A stretch of 64,000 nucleotides of DNA from Brevibacterium casei CIP 102111 (GCF_900169275.1 NZ_FXZC01000002.1:558001-622000); one strand, 5' to 3'. Positions 33,853 through 43,907 are shown, counted from the first letter of the stretch. Notes: generated by a model from the letters alone, not told the origin. Made by a program: numbers and translations.

Positions 33853-34449
33853 TCAGACCGCTGCGGTCCCCCAGTGGCGCAGCACCCACGTGTCGCCGGT
33901 GAAGCCGAACTCGCCGTGGCCGCAGTTGCCGAGCACGGCGAGGCGGCCGGTGCCGCTCATCCCGAGCAGCTCCTCGGAGGCGGCGCGCAGCACGGCACCG
34001 TGGGCGACGATGACGATCGACTCGGCATCGGTGCCGGTGACGATGTCGGTGATGGCCCGGGCCACGCGGTGACCGGATTCGGTTCGGGTCTCTCCCCCGG
34101 GCGGACGCGTGTCGGCTCCGGAGATCCAGGCGTGGAGTTCATCGGGCCACGTCCGGGCGATCTCGTCGCGGGTCAGTCCCTCCCAGTCGCCGAACGAGGT
34201 CTCACGCAGCCGTGCGTCACGGCTGACGGTCAGTCCGACGCGTTCGGCGAGCTGGTCTGCGGTCGCCGCGGCGCGCAGGAGGTCGGAGGAGACGATGATA
34301 TCGGGGTGGAGTTCAGCGAGGGCGACGGCCGCGCGTTCAGCCTGTTCGAGTCCCACCGCGTTGAGAGCGATGTCCGACTGCCCTTGGAACCGCCGGGCGA
34401 CGTTGTAGTCGGTCTGACCGTGTCGCCAGACGACGACGGTCTTCGTCAT
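33853..34449 (-). CDS. Histidine phosphatase (phosphoglycerate mutase-like)
   Basis: The 198-residue protein has VVVWRHGQTDYNVARRFQGQ at residues 5-24 with catalytic His10, the glutamate in LRETSFGDWEGLTRDEIA, and a second histidine in IVIVAHGAVLRAA. It belongs to the cofactor-dependent PGM-like phosphatases, not to the glycolytic enzyme proper. It overlaps rsfS by four bases, the same order as in many actinobacteria; a substrate is not known. Confidence 0.88.
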   Translation of the reverse strand: MTKTVVVWRHGQTDYNVARRFQGQSDIALNAVGLEQAERAAVALAELHPDIIVSSDLLRAAATADQLAERVGLTVSRDARLRETSFGDWEGLTRDEIARTWPDELHAWISGADTRPPGGETRTESGHRVARAITDIVTGTDAESIVIVAHGAVLRAASEELLGMSGTGRLAVLGNCGHGEFGFTGDTWVLRHWGTAAV

Positions 34450-34853
34450 CGGACGTCGGTCTCGCCGGGCGTCTCCTCGGTCCCGGTCGCCTGCCCGGAC
34501 TCGTCACCGAGTCCGACGTCGATGACCGGGACGTCCTTCCACAGACGCTCGAGGGCGTAGTACTCCCGCTGCTCGGACGAGAAGACGTGGACGACGATGT
34601 CGCCGTAGTCGAGCAGCACCCAATCGCCCGAACCTCGGCCCTCGCGGCGCAGCGGCTTGCGGCCGAGCTCCTTGAGCAGGGCCTCCTCGACACCGTCGAC
34701 GATCGCGCCGACCTGCCGTTCGCTGTCGGCGGAGACGATGAGGAAGGCATCGGTGATGTAGAGGGTCGAGCTGACGTCGAGGGCGACGATGTCGGTGCCG
34801 AGTTTGTCATCGGCGGCCTTCGCGGCCGTCCTCAGCAGTTCGGTGGTGTCCAC
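34446..34853 (-). CDS. rsfS: Ribosome silencing factor RsfS
   Basis: 135 residues, GTG start at 34851-34853 with AAAGGA upstream. Family motifs are LDVSSTLYITDAFLIVSADS, GRGSGDWVLLDYGDIVVHVF and REYYALERLW. RsfS binds ribosomal protein L14 and blocks 30S-50S joining when nutrients are low. The C-terminal 25 residues (GDESGQATGTEETPGETDVR) are an acidic, disordered tail. Confidence 0.94.
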   Translation of the reverse strand: MDTTELLRTAAKAADDKLGTDIVALDVSSTLYITDAFLIVSADSERQVGAIVDGVEEALLKELGRKPLRREGRGSGDWVLLDYGDIVVHVFSSEQREYYALERLWKDVPVIDVGLGDESGQATGTEETPGETDVR

Positions 34854-34888
34854 GCGGTCCTTTCGGGATGGTCAGAGCAGTCGGGAGG

Positions 34889-36295
34889 TCAGAGCAGCAT
34901 GACGAGGGCGATGACGATGAGGGCGACGGCGAAGAGCGCCGCCACGCCCAGCACGATAAAGGGTACTTTGGACGGCTCCTCGCCGACAAGGATCTGTCCG
35001 TCGTGACCGGTCACGGCACTCGCCTTGATCCGGTGTCCCGGCGGGTTCTCCGTCTCTTCGTCCTCGTAGTCGGCGTTCGGCAGAGCCCATGCCTCGGGGA
35101 CGGCATCCATCGGCCGGGTCTCCGGGTTCGCGGCCAGCGCCCGGGCGGCGTCGTCGGCCGACTGCGCGGACTCCGCTTCGTCACCCGCCCGCGCGTCCTT
35201 CTTCGCTGTCTCGGCCCCGTCGGTCGGCGACGTCGTCCCGGTCCGCGGGGTCGACGTCGGTGACGCGGTCGCGGTCTCGACGACCTCGGTCTCGGTGATC
35301 TCGGTCTCCCGTGCCCCCGTCTCCGTCGTCGTCTCGCTCACCTGCGCCGAGGCGGCGGTGACGACGCGCACGCCCTTCGTCGCCGGCGGCTGGACGATCG
35401 GCATCCGCCGCGAACGCGTCGTCGCCTCACGGTCGGCAGTCTTCGACGGTGTCGCCGGCGCGGCAGACTCTGCGTCGGTGCCCGCCCGTGCGGCCGGCTT
35501 CTCCGCCGCCGCGGACGTCCCGGCCTGCTTGACCGCCGGCGTGTTCGGGGTCGCGTCGGTCTGCGCAGCGGGCTTCTCACCCGGTGCGGGAACCTTCTCC
35601 GCCTTCACGTCGGGAGCCTTCGACTCCTCCTGGTTCGGCGCAGTGCCCTTGCCCGGCGCGTCGGCGGGTTTCGCAACGGTGTACTCCGCAGGTGCGGAGC
35701 CGGTCGGCCGGGCGGGGGCGTCCTCGGGTGCGGCAGGGCGCGGTGCCGAGTCCGGGGTCACCGGGGACTCGAAGTCGCGTGCGGCCACCTCGTCGGAGGT
35801 GCCCCCGAAGCCGGCGGTGTCGAAGGATTCGTGTTCGACGGGTCGGGCGTCCGCGTCGGGCTGCGACTCCTCGGGTTCAGCGATGACGGGGATCGCGCCC
35901 GTCGAGAGATCACCGTCGAGGGAGAGTCCGTGTTCGCGGAGGTAGCGTTTGCGCTCGGCACGGGATTCGAAATGCGGCAGCGGCGCACGCCGGGGATCGA
36001 GGCGATCCGCGGCGTTGACCGGGGGACGTTCCTGCGGGAGGTGGTCCGAGGCCAGCGCACCGCGTTCGTGGGCGACCTTCTCCGCCGGCGCCGGATCGAT
36101 GCGCGAGGAGGAGTCCTGGACCACCTCGGCGGGGGCCTTGGGCTTCTCCACCGGACGCTCCGGCGGCGTGAGGAGGTCGGCCCGGTTCGTCTCCGTCGGC
36201 TGTGCAGGGGTCGACCTGGCCTCGAACTCCTGTTCGGCGGCCAGACGCTCGGCTTCGCGCCTGGCACGCCGTGACGTGAACTGCTCTTCAGCCAT
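34889..36295 (-). CDS. Large disordered protein with a C-terminal membrane anchor
   Basis: A 468-residue protein starting at 36295 (AGGAG six bases upstream, overlapping the nadD end by eight bases). Residues 1-30 are a charged helix ([19 protein letters not shown]). Residues about 85-120 keep a more ordered patch ([20 protein letters not shown]). The middle, some 280 residues, is Ala/Pro/Thr/Glu-rich and should be unfolded. The last 25 residues ([20 protein letters not shown]) are one membrane helix. The topology is probably tail-anchored with the N-terminus in the cytoplasm. No function is recognised; position between nadD and rsfS is the only context. Confidence 0.75.
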   Translation of the reverse strand: MAEEQFTSRRARREAERLAAEQEFEARSTPAQPTETNRADLLTPPERPVEKPKAPAEVVQDSSSRIDPAPAEKVAHERGALASDHLPQERPPVNAADRLDPRRAPLPHFESRAERKRYLREHGLSLDGDLSTGAIPVIAEPEESQPDADARPVEHESFDTAGFGGTSDEVAARDFESPVTPDSAPRPAAPEDAPARPTGSAPAEYTVAKPADAPGKGTAPNQEESKAPDVKAEKVPAPGEKPAAQTDATPNTPAVKQAGTSAAAEKPAARAGTDAESAAPATPSKTADREATTRSRRMPIVQPPATKGVRVVTAASAQVSETTTETGARETEITETEVVETATASPTSTPRTGTTSPTDGAETAKKDARAGDEAESAQSADDAARALAANPETRPMDAVPEAWALPNADYEDEETENPPGHRIKASAVTGHDGQILVGEEPSKVPFIVLGVAALFAVALIVIALVMLL

Positions 36296-36893
36296 TATCA
36301 CTCCTGTACAGGTCATGTTTCGCGATGTACTGCACCACGCCGTCGGGCACGAGGTACCAGACCGGGGCTCCGTCCATCACCCGTTGTCTGCAGTCCGTTG
36401 ACGAGATCGCCAGCGCCGGGATCTGCGCCAGGCTCAGCCGGTCGACGGGCAGTCCCTCGCTGCGCAGTTCGTGGCCGGGTCGGCTGACCCCGACGAAGTG
36501 CGCCAAGGAGAACAGCTCATCGACATTCTTCCACGTCAGGATCTGAGCCAAAGCGTCTGCGCCGGTGATGAAGAACATCTCCGTGTCCTCGCCGAGGCTG
36601 GCGGTGAGGTCGCGCAGGGTGTCGATCGTGTACGTCGGACCGGGCCGGTCGATGTCGACGCGGGACACGCGGAACCGCGGGTTCGACGCCGTGGCGATGA
36701 CGGTCATGAGGTATCGGTGCTCGGCATCGGTGACCTCTTGGGCGTCCTTCTGATAGGGCCGACCGGTGGGGACGAAGATCACCTCGTCGAGGTCGAAGGT
36801 CGATTGGACCTCGCTCGCGGCGACGAGGTGCCCGTGGTGGATGGGGTCGAAGGTGCCGCCCATGACACCGACCCGACGGGTGCGATCTGCCAT
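36288..36893 (-). CDS. nadD: Nicotinate-nucleotide adenylyltransferase
   Basis: The 201-residue protein makes deamido-NAD from nicotinate mononucleotide and [23 protein letters not shown] (residues 8-27) holds the GxFDPxHxGH nucleotidyltransferase motif, and [14 protein letters not shown] is the C-terminal ISSTxIR-type motif. It starts one base after the stop of the 50-residue membrane protein (TGA-T-ATG) with no separate ribosome site, implying coupled translation. Confidence 0.95.
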   Translation of the reverse strand: MADRTRRVGVMGGTFDPIHHGHLVAASEVQSTFDLDEVIFVPTGRPYQKDAQEVTDAEHRYLMTVIATASNPRFRVSRVDIDRPGPTYTIDTLRDLTASLGEDTEMFFITGADALAQILTWKNVDELFSLAHFVGVSRPGHELRSEGLPVDRLSLAQIPALAISSTDCRQRVMDGAPVWYLVPDGVVQYIAKHDLYRSDNG

Positions 36894-36894
36894 A

Positions 36895-37047
36895 TCAGTG
36901 GCGGTAGGAGATGCCCTTCCACGACCGGGCCACGACGGCCATCGTGAGGAAGATCGCCAGGGTGATGAGTCCGTAGCCGATCGGCTCCATCGGCAGCTCG
37001 TTGTGGGCCGCTGCTTCTTCGGCGGCTGCCAGCAGAGTTGCGTTCAC
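36895..37047 (-). CDS. Small membrane protein, 50 residues
   Basis: A GTG at 37045-37047 with AAGGAG seven bases upstream opens a 50-codon frame to TGA at 36895-36897. The product begins [20 protein letters not shown], then has a single membrane helix [20 protein letters not shown] and a short basic tail KGISYRH. The stop is one base from the nadD start. The excellent ribosome site, single helix and tight spacing make it a real gene. I do not know a function; small proteins in this position next to nadD are seen in related actinobacteria. Confidence 0.75.
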   Translation of the reverse strand: MNATLLAAAEEAAAHNELPMEPIGYGLITLAIFLTMAVVARSWKGISYRH

Positions 37048-37110
37048 GGTAGTGCTCCTTGTGTCTCGGACCGGCGGTGACCGGTGTGGTGTCCCATCAG
37101 TTTCTCACGT

Positions 37111-37137
37111 CATGTCGGCTGCGCGTGCAGCGACATG
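37111..37137 (-). terminator. Hairpin after proA
   Basis: CATGTCG/CGACATG (37111-37117, 37131-37137) extended by CTGC/GCAG around a four-base loop, with one bulged base. It lies eight bases past the proA stop. No T-run follows. It may end proB-proA or act as an attenuator before the nadD group. Confidence 0.6.
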
Positions 37138-37144
37138 GGCGAAG

Positions 37145-38434
37145 TCAGTCGCGGATCTGCCCGTTTCCCTGCATGATCCACTTCGTCGTCGTCAGCTGCT
37201 CGACGCCCATCGGACCACGGGCGTGGAGCTTCTGCGTCGAGATCCCGACCTCCGCGCCGAAGCCGAACTCTCCCCCGTCGGTGAACCGGGTGGAGACGTT
37301 GACGCCGACGGCGGCGGCGTCGATGGCTGTGACGAAGGTCTCCGCGTTGTCGATGTCCTTCGTCACGATCACCTCGGTGTGTCCGGAGGTGTAGGCACGG
37401 ATGTGGTCGATGGCCTCGTCGATGCCGGAGACGAGCTTGACCGCGAGTTCGAGGTCGAGGTACTCCTTGGCCCAGTCCCGCCGGGAGACGCGGCGGATGC
37501 GCATCGACTGCGGGGCCAGGGCGGCGACATCGGAGTCGGCGTGGACGACGACGCCGGCCGCCTCGAGGCGCTCGAGGAGCTTCGGCAGGATCCGCTTCGC
37601 GGCCTTCTCGTGGACGAGGAGCGTCTCGAGCGAGTTGCACACACTCGGGCGCTGCGTCTTCGAGTTGATGACGAGGTCGACGGCGGTCTTCACGGTCGCC
37701 GAGGAGTCGATGAACATGTGGACGTTGCCGATCCCGGTCTCGATGACGGGGACGATCGAATCCTGGACGACGGTGTTGATGAGCTCGGCGCCGCCGCGCG
37801 GGATGAGGAGGTCGACGTAGTCGCGGGAGTTCATGAGCACGCTCGCCCCGTCGCGTCCGTACTGGTCGATCGTGCTGATCGTGTCGGCGGGCAACCGGAC
37901 GGATTCGACGGCACGGCGGAGGACGGAGACGAGTTCGGCGTTCGTGTGCTCCGCTGCCGAGCCTCCGCGCAGGATCGAAGCGTTGCCGGCTTTGAGGGCG
38001 AGGATGGCGATGTCGACGGTGACGTTGGGGCGGGCTTCGTAGATCGCACCGATGACGCCCATGGGCACGCGGGACTGCGTGAGCCGGATCCCGTTGGGCA
38101 GGGTGCGCCCGAGGACCGTGGTGCCGACCGGGTCGGGGATGTCGATGACCTGCTCGACGGAATCGGCGATCGCTGCGATCCGCGCCTCGTCGAGGCGGAG
38201 GCGGTCGAGGAGCGATTCGCTCATCCCGTTCTCAGCACCCTTGGCAAGGTCGCTCTCGTTGGCCTTGACGATGCGGGCAGAGGACTCGCGCAGCCCCTCG
38301 GCGATCGCCTGCAGTGCCGCATCCTTCTCCGCCGTCGAGGTCGTGGCCAGACGAGCGGCGGCCGCCTTCGCGTTCCGCGCGATCCTCGTCACCCCGCGCA
38401 CGGTCTTGGGGTGGATGTCGGCTGCTGCGGTCAT
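37145..38434 (-). CDS. proA: Gamma-glutamyl phosphate reductase
   Basis: 429 residues of the aldehyde dehydrogenase superfamily, reducing glutamyl-5-phosphate to the semialdehyde in proline synthesis. PMGVIGAIYEARPNVTVDIA is the ProA signature, and QRPSVCNSLETLLVHE carries the catalytic cysteine. FGFGAEVGISTQKLHARGPM near the end is also typical. It begins three bases after the proB stop. Confidence 0.96.
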   Translation of the reverse strand: MTAAADIHPKTVRGVTRIARNAKAAAARLATTSTAEKDAALQAIAEGLRESSARIVKANESDLAKGAENGMSESLLDRLRLDEARIAAIADSVEQVIDIPDPVGTTVLGRTLPNGIRLTQSRVPMGVIGAIYEARPNVTVDIAILALKAGNASILRGGSAAEHTNAELVSVLRRAVESVRLPADTISTIDQYGRDGASVLMNSRDYVDLLIPRGGAELINTVVQDSIVPVIETGIGNVHMFIDSSATVKTAVDLVINSKTQRPSVCNSLETLLVHEKAAKRILPKLLERLEAAGVVVHADSDVAALAPQSMRIRRVSRRDWAKEYLDLELAVKLVSGIDEAIDHIRAYTSGHTEVIVTKDIDNAETFVTAIDAAAVGVNVSTRFTDGGEFGFGAEVGISTQKLHARGPMGVEQLTTTKWIMQGNGQIRD

Positions 38435-38437
38435 GGA

Positions 38438-39604
38438 CTAGCTCCTCCCGCTCACGTGGGTGAGGACGAGATCGTTGCGATGGATGACTTCTTTACGGTA
38501 GTCACTTCCCAGGCGGGTGCCAAGTTCCTCTGTGGTCAGCCCGAACATCATCGGCAGCTCGGCGGAGGAGAAGTTCGTCATCCCCCTCGCCACGGTCTCT
38601 CCGCTCAGACTGCGGATCTCGACAGGGTCACCTGCCTCGAACTCGCCGTCGACGCCGACGACCCCGGCGGCGAGCAGACTCGTCCCGCGTGAACGCACGG
38701 CCGTCGCGGCGCCGTCGTCGATCGTCACCGAGCCGAAGGTCCGCGCCAGATGCCGCAGCCAGAGCAGACGCGTGCCGCGGCGACGGTGGGTGACGGAGAA
38801 CGCCGTGCCGACGTTTCCGCCCGCAAGCACCTCGCCGACCCTGTCCGCCGAGGTGAGGACGGCGGGAATGCCCGAATCGGTGACCATGAGCGCGGCATCG
38901 ACCTTCGTCGCCATGCCCCCGGTGCCCGTGCCGGCCGAGCCCACTCCCCCGATCGCGACCCCGCCGAGGTCGTCAGGACCGGCGACATGGCCGATCCGGG
39001 AGGAGGTGTCCAGGTGGGGCGGGCCCGTGTAGAGGGCGTCGACGTCGGAGAGGAGGACGAGGGCGTCGGCGTGGGAGAGGTGGGCGACGAGGGCGGCGAG
39101 CCGGTCGTTGTCGCCGAACCGGATCTCCTCCGTCGCCACCGCGTCGTTCTCGTTGACGATCGGCAGCGTGCCGAGGGTGAGCAGCCTGTCGATGGCCCGT
39201 TGGGCGTTGCGGTACCGGGTGCGACGGATGAGGTCGTCGGCGGAGAGGAGGACCTGGGAGGGCACGAGGTCCCAGCGGCCCAGTGCCCGGGTGTAGGCGG
39301 CCATGAGGAGGCCCTGTCCGACGCCCGCAGCCGCCTGCTGGGTGGCGAGGTCGCGGGGGCGGCGGCGCAGCCCGACGGGTTCGAGGCCGGCGGCGATCGC
39401 ACCGGAGGAGACGAGGACGACCTCGCGGCCTTCGGCCCGGTGGGCGGCGATCGCGTCGGTGAGGGCAACGAGGCGGGATTCGTCGAGTCCGCCGTCGATC
39501 GTCGTCAGCGACGACGACCCGACCTTGATGACGATGCGTTTGGCCGCCGCGATGTCCGCGCGCACCGCTGCGCCGGCCTCCTGCGAGCGGGTCGTCGCGG
39601 TCAT
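38438..39604 (-). CDS. proB: Glutamate 5-kinase
   Basis: 388 residues: an amino acid kinase domain ([63 protein letters not shown]) plus a C-terminal PUA domain ([20 protein letters not shown]). It phosphorylates glutamate, the feedback-regulated first step of proline synthesis. Start 39604 overlaps the obg stop (ATGA). Confidence 0.96.
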   Translation of the reverse strand: MTATTRSQEAGAAVRADIAAAKRIVIKVGSSSLTTIDGGLDESRLVALTDAIAAHRAEGREVVLVSSGAIAAGLEPVGLRRRPRDLATQQAAAGVGQGLLMAAYTRALGRWDLVPSQVLLSADDLIRRTRYRNAQRAIDRLLTLGTLPIVNENDAVATEEIRFGDNDRLAALVAHLSHADALVLLSDVDALYTGPPHLDTSSRIGHVAGPDDLGGVAIGGVGSAGTGTGGMATKVDAALMVTDSGIPAVLTSADRVGEVLAGGNVGTAFSVTHRRRGTRLLWLRHLARTFGSVTIDDGAATAVRSRGTSLLAAGVVGVDGEFEAGDPVEIRSLSGETVARGMTNFSSAELPMMFGLTTEELGTRLGSDYRKEVIHRNDLVLTHVSGRS

Positions 39605-41145
39605 CGGTCGTCGCTGGGCTCGGCGTCGCCGCGTGCCCGCGCGGCCCTTTCGGCGAGGCGCTCGGCCTCGAACTCGGCACGCACCGCGGCCTTCGCGTCC
39701 TGCCGTTCGTGGTAGGCGGCCTTGCGCTCCTTGCGGCTCGCGCGGGCTTCCTCCTCGAGGCGGAGATCGGTGCCGCGGGACCCGAGCAGTTCGGCCCTGC
39801 CGACGCTCGTGGGATCCCAGTCGAAGACGACGCCGTCGCCCTCGCCGATGACGACGGTGTCGCCGGGCTTCGCACCGGCCTTGAACAGCGCCTCTTCGAC
39901 GCCGAGGCGCTCGAGCCGGTCGGCGAGGTAGCCGACGGCCTCGTCGTTGGCGAAGTCGGTCTGGACGACCCAGCGTTCGGGCTTGTCACCGAGGACGCGG
40001 AAGACCGGACCGTCGGAGTCGCGTTCGGAACGGATCTCGAAGCCCCTGTCGTCGACGGCCTTGGGTCGGATGACGACCCGCTGGGGCACCGCCTCGAGCT
40101 CCGCGCGGCGTTCGCGTTCAGCGGCGACGAGGCCGGCCATGGCGAAGGAGAGCTCGCGCAGGCCCGCATGGCTGACAGCGGAGATCTCGAAGACGCGGTA
40201 GCCCGCCGCCTCGAGGTCCGGGCGGACGATGTCGGCGAGTTCGCGGCCGTCGGGGATGTCGACCTTGTTCAGTGCCACGAGCTTCGGGCGTTCGGAGAGG
40301 GGAAGGTCGCTCGTGCCGTCGCCGAGGTCGACGGAGTAGGCGGCGAGTTCGGACTCGATGGTCTCGAGGTCGGAGACGGGATCCCGACCGGGCTCCCACG
40401 TCGCCATGTCGATGACGTGGACGAGGGCCGCGCAGCGTTCGACGTGGCGGAGGAACTCGAGTCCGAGGCCCTTGCCCTCGGAGGCCCCGGGAATGAGCCC
40501 GGGGACGTCGGCGATCGTGTAGCGGACGTCGCCGGCCTCGACGACGCCGAGGTTGGGCACGAGCGTCGTGAACGGGTAGTCGGCGATCTTCGGCTTCGCG
40601 GCCGAGAGCGCGGCGATGAGGCTCGACTTCCCCGCCGAGGGATAGCCGACGAGGGCGACGTCGGCGATGGTCTTGAGTTCGAGGACGAGCGTCGAGGACT
40701 CTCCGGGTTCACCGAGGAGGGCGAAGCCGGGGGCCTTGCGCTTCGTCGAGGCCAGCGCGGCATTGCCGAGTCCGCCGCGGCCGCCGGCGGCGGCGACGAA
40801 TTCGGTGCCGGGTCCGACGAGGTCGGCGAGGACCTCACCCGACTGCGTCTTGACCACGGTGCCGTCGGGGACGGGGACGATGAGGTCCTTGCCGTCGGCG
40901 CCGTGGCGGAGGTCGCCCTTGCCGATGCCTCCGCCGTCGGCCCTGAGGTGGGGGCGGTGGTGCAGAGGAAGCAGCGTCGTCGTCTGCGGGTCGACGACGA
41001 AGGTGATGTCGCCGCCGCGGCCGCCGTTGGCGCCGTCGGGGCCGCCGAGGGGCTTGAACTTCTCCCGCCGGATCGAGGTGCAGCCGTTTCCGCCGTCGCC
41101 GGCGGCCAGGTGGACCGTGACACGGTCAATGAACTCGGTGGCCAT
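39601..41145 (-). CDS. obg: GTPase Obg/CgtA
   Basis: A 514-residue GTPase of ribosome assembly and stress control. The glycine-rich Obg fold covers residues 1-160 ([20 protein letters not shown]). The G domain follows, with [35 protein letters not shown] and NKVD. An OCT domain ([20 protein letters not shown]) and a long charged tail close it. Start 41145 has AAGGACATC upstream. Confidence 0.97.
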   Translation of the reverse strand: MATEFIDRVTVHLAAGDGGNGCTSIRREKFKPLGGPDGANGGRGGDITFVVDPQTTTLLPLHHRPHLRADGGGIGKGDLRHGADGKDLIVPVPDGTVVKTQSGEVLADLVGPGTEFVAAAGGRGGLGNAALASTKRKAPGFALLGEPGESSTLVLELKTIADVALVGYPSAGKSSLIAALSAAKPKIADYPFTTLVPNLGVVEAGDVRYTIADVPGLIPGASEGKGLGLEFLRHVERCAALVHVIDMATWEPGRDPVSDLETIESELAAYSVDLGDGTSDLPLSERPKLVALNKVDIPDGRELADIVRPDLEAAGYRVFEISAVSHAGLRELSFAMAGLVAAERERRAELEAVPQRVVIRPKAVDDRGFEIRSERDSDGPVFRVLGDKPERWVVQTDFANDEAVGYLADRLERLGVEEALFKAGAKPGDTVVIGEGDGVVFDWDPTSVGRAELLGSRGTDLRLEEEARASRKERKAAYHERQDAKAAVRAEFEAERLAERAARARGDAEPSDDR

Positions 41146-41161
41146 GATGTCCTTATATCAG

Positions 41162-41193
41162 ATGAAGGGTGAGTCAGGAGACTCACCCTTCAT
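41162..41193 (-). terminator. 14-bp hairpin between rpmA and obg
   Basis: ATGAAGGGTGAGTC pairs perfectly with GACTCACCCTTCAT around a four-base loop. It has no T-tract on either side. Located between the rpmA stop (41232) and the obg start (41145) on the transcribed strand, it is either a partial terminator or an RNA-stability element separating ribosomal protein from obg expression. Confidence 0.65.
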
Positions 41194-41231
41194 GCTCCCC
41201 CGCCGAGCGGGAGACGTTCACTGTCCGTCGG

Positions 41232-41483
41232 TCAGACGCCGACGATGTTGACGACCTTGCGGCCGTTGCGCTTGCCGAATTCGACGGCGCCCGCCGTCAG
41301 TGCGAAGAGCGTGTCGTCGTTGCCGCGGCCGACGCCGACGCCGGGGTGGAACTTGGTTCCGCGCTGGCGGACGATGATCTCACCGGCCTTGACGACCTGG
41401 CCGCCGAAGCGCTTGACGCCGAGGTACTGCGGGTTCGAGTCGCGACCGTTGCGGGTCGAGCTGACTCCCTTTTTGCTTGACAT
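41232..41483 (-). CDS. rpmA: 50S ribosomal protein L27
   Basis: 83 residues: [20 protein letters not shown] and [20 protein letters not shown], then [20 protein letters not shown], are L27 throughout. There is no N-terminal processed extension, so the flexible tail that reaches the peptidyl transferase centre starts directly at the initiator. AGGAG precedes the ATG. Confidence 0.98.
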   Translation of the reverse strand: MSSKKGVSSTRNGRDSNPQYLGVKRFGGQVVKAGEIIVRQRGTKFHPGVGVGRGNDDTLFALTAGAVEFGKRNGRKVVNIVGV

Positions 41484-41498
41484 GTCAGATGTCTCCTC

Positions 41499-41807
41499 TT
41501 ACTTGATGTTCGTGATCTTGAGACGGGTGAGGTCCTGGCGGTGGCCCTGACGCTTCTTGTAACCGGTCTTGTTCTTGTACTTCTGGATCACGATCTTGGG
41601 ACCGCGCAGTTCATCGACGACCTCGGCGCTGACCGAGATCTTCGAGAGGGCATCGGCATCGGTCGTGACCGCATCGCCGTCGACGAAGAGGACGGCATCG
41701 AGCTCGACGCTGTCTCCGGCCTTCGCCTTCATTCGGTTGACTGTGATGATGTCGCCGACGCTGACCTTTTCCTGGTGGCCACCGGCACGGACAATGGCGT
41801 AGACCAT
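41499..41807 (-). CDS. rplU: 50S ribosomal protein L21
   Basis: 102 residues with [20 protein letters not shown] and the signature [20 protein letters not shown] near the C-terminus. Start 41807 with AAAGGG upstream; longer frames into the leader lack the site. The usual rplU-rpmA-obg order. Confidence 0.98.
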   Translation of the reverse strand: MVYAIVRAGGHQEKVSVGDIITVNRMKAKAGDSVELDAVLFVDGDAVTTDADALSKISVSAEVVDELRGPKIVIQKYKNKTGYKKRQGHRQDLTRLKITNIK

Positions 41808-41967
41808 GGTCGAACCCTTTCTGCTCTTTCGCATACGAACGGCGGCTGATCCCTTGGCTCTGACGGAAGCGGCGCTTCCGCAGGAGACCCATTGAGAGGA
41901 ATCACCGGCCGTGGTGCAACACGCGCACCGACGATCCAGTCTAGTCGATCCGGGTTCGTCTCGGCAA
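41808..41967 (-). promoter_or_regulatory. rplU promoter and leader
   Basis: On the minus strand TTGCCG (41962-41967) and TAGACT (41938-41943) are 18 bases apart and predict a 5' leader of about 120 bases. The leader contains the hairpin CGGAAGC-GGC-GCTTCCG (41864-41880). A ribosomal protein binding its own leader here would fit the L21 leaders known in other phyla, but I see no specific match. Confidence 0.5.
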
Positions 41968-41988
41968 ACCGCTGACGGGTCGGCCGAC

Positions 41989-42294
41989 TCAGCCCTCGCG
42001 GGACTCGGCGATCCGCTCGTGGTGATGGATGACCTCGGCGACGATGAACGCGAGGAACTTCTCGGCGAACTCGGGATCGAGGTGCGACTCCTCGGCCAGA
42101 CGGCGCAGACGGGCGACCTGTCGGGCCTCACGGGACTCGTCGGCGGGCGGGAGCCCATGGTCGGCCTTGAGCTCCCCGACGGTCTCGGTGAGTTTGAATC
42201 GCTCCGCGAGGAGGTGGATGAGGGCGGCGTCGATGTTGTCGATGCTGCCGCGCAGCTCGAGGAGTCGGTCCTGGGCTCGGGTGTCGTTCGTCAC
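41989..42294 (-). CDS. Chorismate mutase, AroQ type
   Basis: 101 residues, all helical: [40 protein letters not shown] and [20 protein letters not shown]. The first helix's R-x6-D-x2-L-x3-L-x2-R/E pattern is that of AroQ mutases, with active-site Arg15 and a lysine in ELKA. It converts chorismate to prephenate, possibly activated by partnering DAHP synthase as in mycobacteria (not in the window). It is followed by the rplU promoter region. Confidence 0.9.
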   Translation of the reverse strand: MTNDTRAQDRLLELRGSIDNIDAALIHLLAERFKLTETVGELKADHGLPPADESREARQVARLRRLAEESHLDPEFAEKFLAFIVAEVIHHHERIAESREG

Positions 42295-42323
42295 CGGATC
42301 AGTCTAACCGCGACGCACGCACT

Positions 42324-42356
42324 GCGCCCCGGGACCCGACCGGGTTCCCGGGGCGC
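42324..42356 (-). terminator. Terminator after the alanine symporter
   Basis: GCGCCCCGGGA (42324-42334) pairs exactly with TCCCGGGGCGC (42346-42356), and the inner CCC/GGG extends the stem past one bulged T. It lies 18 bases beyond the symporter stop and before the chorismate mutase gene. Confidence 0.8.
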
Positions 42357-42374
42357 GGTGAGGGCCGCAACCGC

Positions 42375-43907
42375 TCAGGCAGGCTGTTCGACCGGGACGG
42401 CGTCCTTGGTGTCCGGGTCGGTGAGCGTGCCGGCCTTGCGGTCGGCGAGGTACTTCTTGAGCTCCTTCTTGACCACCGGCATGAGGATGTAGAGGCCGAG
42501 GATGTTGATGAAGGCGCACATGAACAGTGCCGCGTCGGCGAACTCGACGACCTTGCTGAAGCTGGCGACACAGCCGATGACGACGAAGACGCAGACGAGG
42601 ACGCGGAAGACCATGATCGTCGCCCTGCCCCGTCCGAAGAGGAAGCTCCATGCGCGCTCACCGTAGTAGGCCCAGGTGATGAGCGTGGAGAACGCGAAGA
42701 GAGCGACGGCAATGGCGAGCAGCACCGGGTACCACGAGGCGACGGTCGAGAACGCGTCCGAGGCCAGGGTGACGCCGCCGATCTCGCCGGTGCCGATGGA
42801 TTCGGTGTAGGAGGGCTGGTTGGCGACGATGATCGTCAGTGCGGTCATGGTGCAGATGACGACGGTGTCGATGAAGGGTTCGAGGAGGGCGACGAAGCCC
42901 TCGGAGATCGGGCGCCGGGTCTTGACCGCGGAGTGGGCGATCGCAGCCGAGCCGATGCCGGCCTCGTTCGAGAAGGCGGAGCGCTGGAAGCCGATGATCA
43001 TGACGCCGACGATGCCGCCGGCGATGCCCTGCGGGTTGAATGCGCCTTCGAAGATCTCGCCGATCGCCAACGGGATGGTGTCGAAGTTGATGGCGAGGAC
43101 GAGGAGGCAGGAGATGACGTAGAAGATGCCCATCGCGGGGACGAGTTTGTCGGTGACCTTCGCGATCGAGCGGATGCCGCCGAGGATGACGAGTCCGACG
43201 AGGAGGGCGAAGAGGATGCCGAAGATCAGTCCGGCGAAGGGGCCGCCGAGGAACCCGTCCTCGCCGCCGGTCGCGGTGCGCACCTGGGCGAAGGTCTGGT
43301 TGGCCTGGAACATGCCGCCGCCGACGACGCCGAAGATGAGGATGGCGATGGCGAATATGCCGGTCAGCGTCATCGCCACGGGGCGGGAGAAGCGGCGGAA
43401 CGCGACGGGCAGGTACTTGAAGGGCCCGCCGTGGACGACGCCGTTCTCGTCGATCTCGCGGTACTTCACACCGAGGGTGCATTCGACGAACTTCGTGCAC
43501 ATGCCGAGCAGCCCGGCGATGATCATCCAGAACGTCGCACCGGGACCGCCGAGGGCCACCGCCACACCGACGCCGGCGATGTTGCCGAGGCCGACGGTTC
43601 CCGACAGTGCCGAGGCCAGCGCCTGGAAGTGAGTGACCTCACCGGGGTCGGTCGGTGAGGAGTACTTGCCGCGGACGACCTCGAGGGAGACCTTGAAGCC
43701 GCGGAACTGGATGAAGCCGAAGTAGAGGGTGAAGATGAGGGCGCCGATGATGAGCCACGCGACGACGAACGGGAAGGAGATCTCCCCGATGGTCACGGGA
43801 ACGAAGATGACGCTCGAGAACCAGGTGGCGATCGGATCGAACCACGCGTTGATGGCGTCGTCGACGGGAGAAGTGGGGGCGTCTGAGGCTAAGAGGAGTC
43901 TGTCCAT
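42375..43907 (-). CDS. Sodium:alanine symporter (AGCS family)
   Basis: 510 residues with about 11 membrane segments. FQALASALSGTVGLGNIAGV is the AGCS signature, followed by ALGGPGATFWMIIAGLLGM and CTLGVKYREIDENGVVHGGP. QRSAFSNEAGIGSAAIAHSA near the middle is also conserved. It imports alanine or glycine with Na+. A GTTAC-N6-GTTAC direct repeat lies 65 bases before its start, and a strong terminator follows. Confidence 0.93.
   Translation of the reverse strand: MDRLLLASDAPTSPVDDAINAWFDPIATWFSSVIFVPVTIGEISFPFVVAWLIIGALIFTLYFGFIQFRGFKVSLEVVRGKYSSPTDPGEVTHFQALASALSGTVGLGNIAGVGVAVALGGPGATFWMIIAGLLGMCTKFVECTLGVKYREIDENGVVHGGPFKYLPVAFRRFSRPVAMTLTGIFAIAILIFGVVGGGMFQANQTFAQVRTATGGEDGFLGGPFAGLIFGILFALLVGLVILGGIRSIAKVTDKLVPAMGIFYVISCLLVLAINFDTIPLAIGEIFEGAFNPQGIAGGIVGVMIIGFQRSAFSNEAGIGSAAIAHSAVKTRRPISEGFVALLEPFIDTVVICTMTALTIIVANQPSYTESIGTGEIGGVTLASDAFSTVASWYPVLLAIAVALFAFSTLITWAYYGERAWSFLFGRGRATIMVFRVLVCVFVVIGCVASFSKVVEFADAALFMCAFINILGLYILMPVVKKELKKYLADRKAGTLTDPDTKDAVPVEQPA

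Noticed and set aside
41611..41892. A basic frame ([20 protein letters not shown]) spanning the rplU leader
   Set aside because: It overlaps L21 out of frame, has no ribosome binding site and is explained by the leader hairpin sequence.
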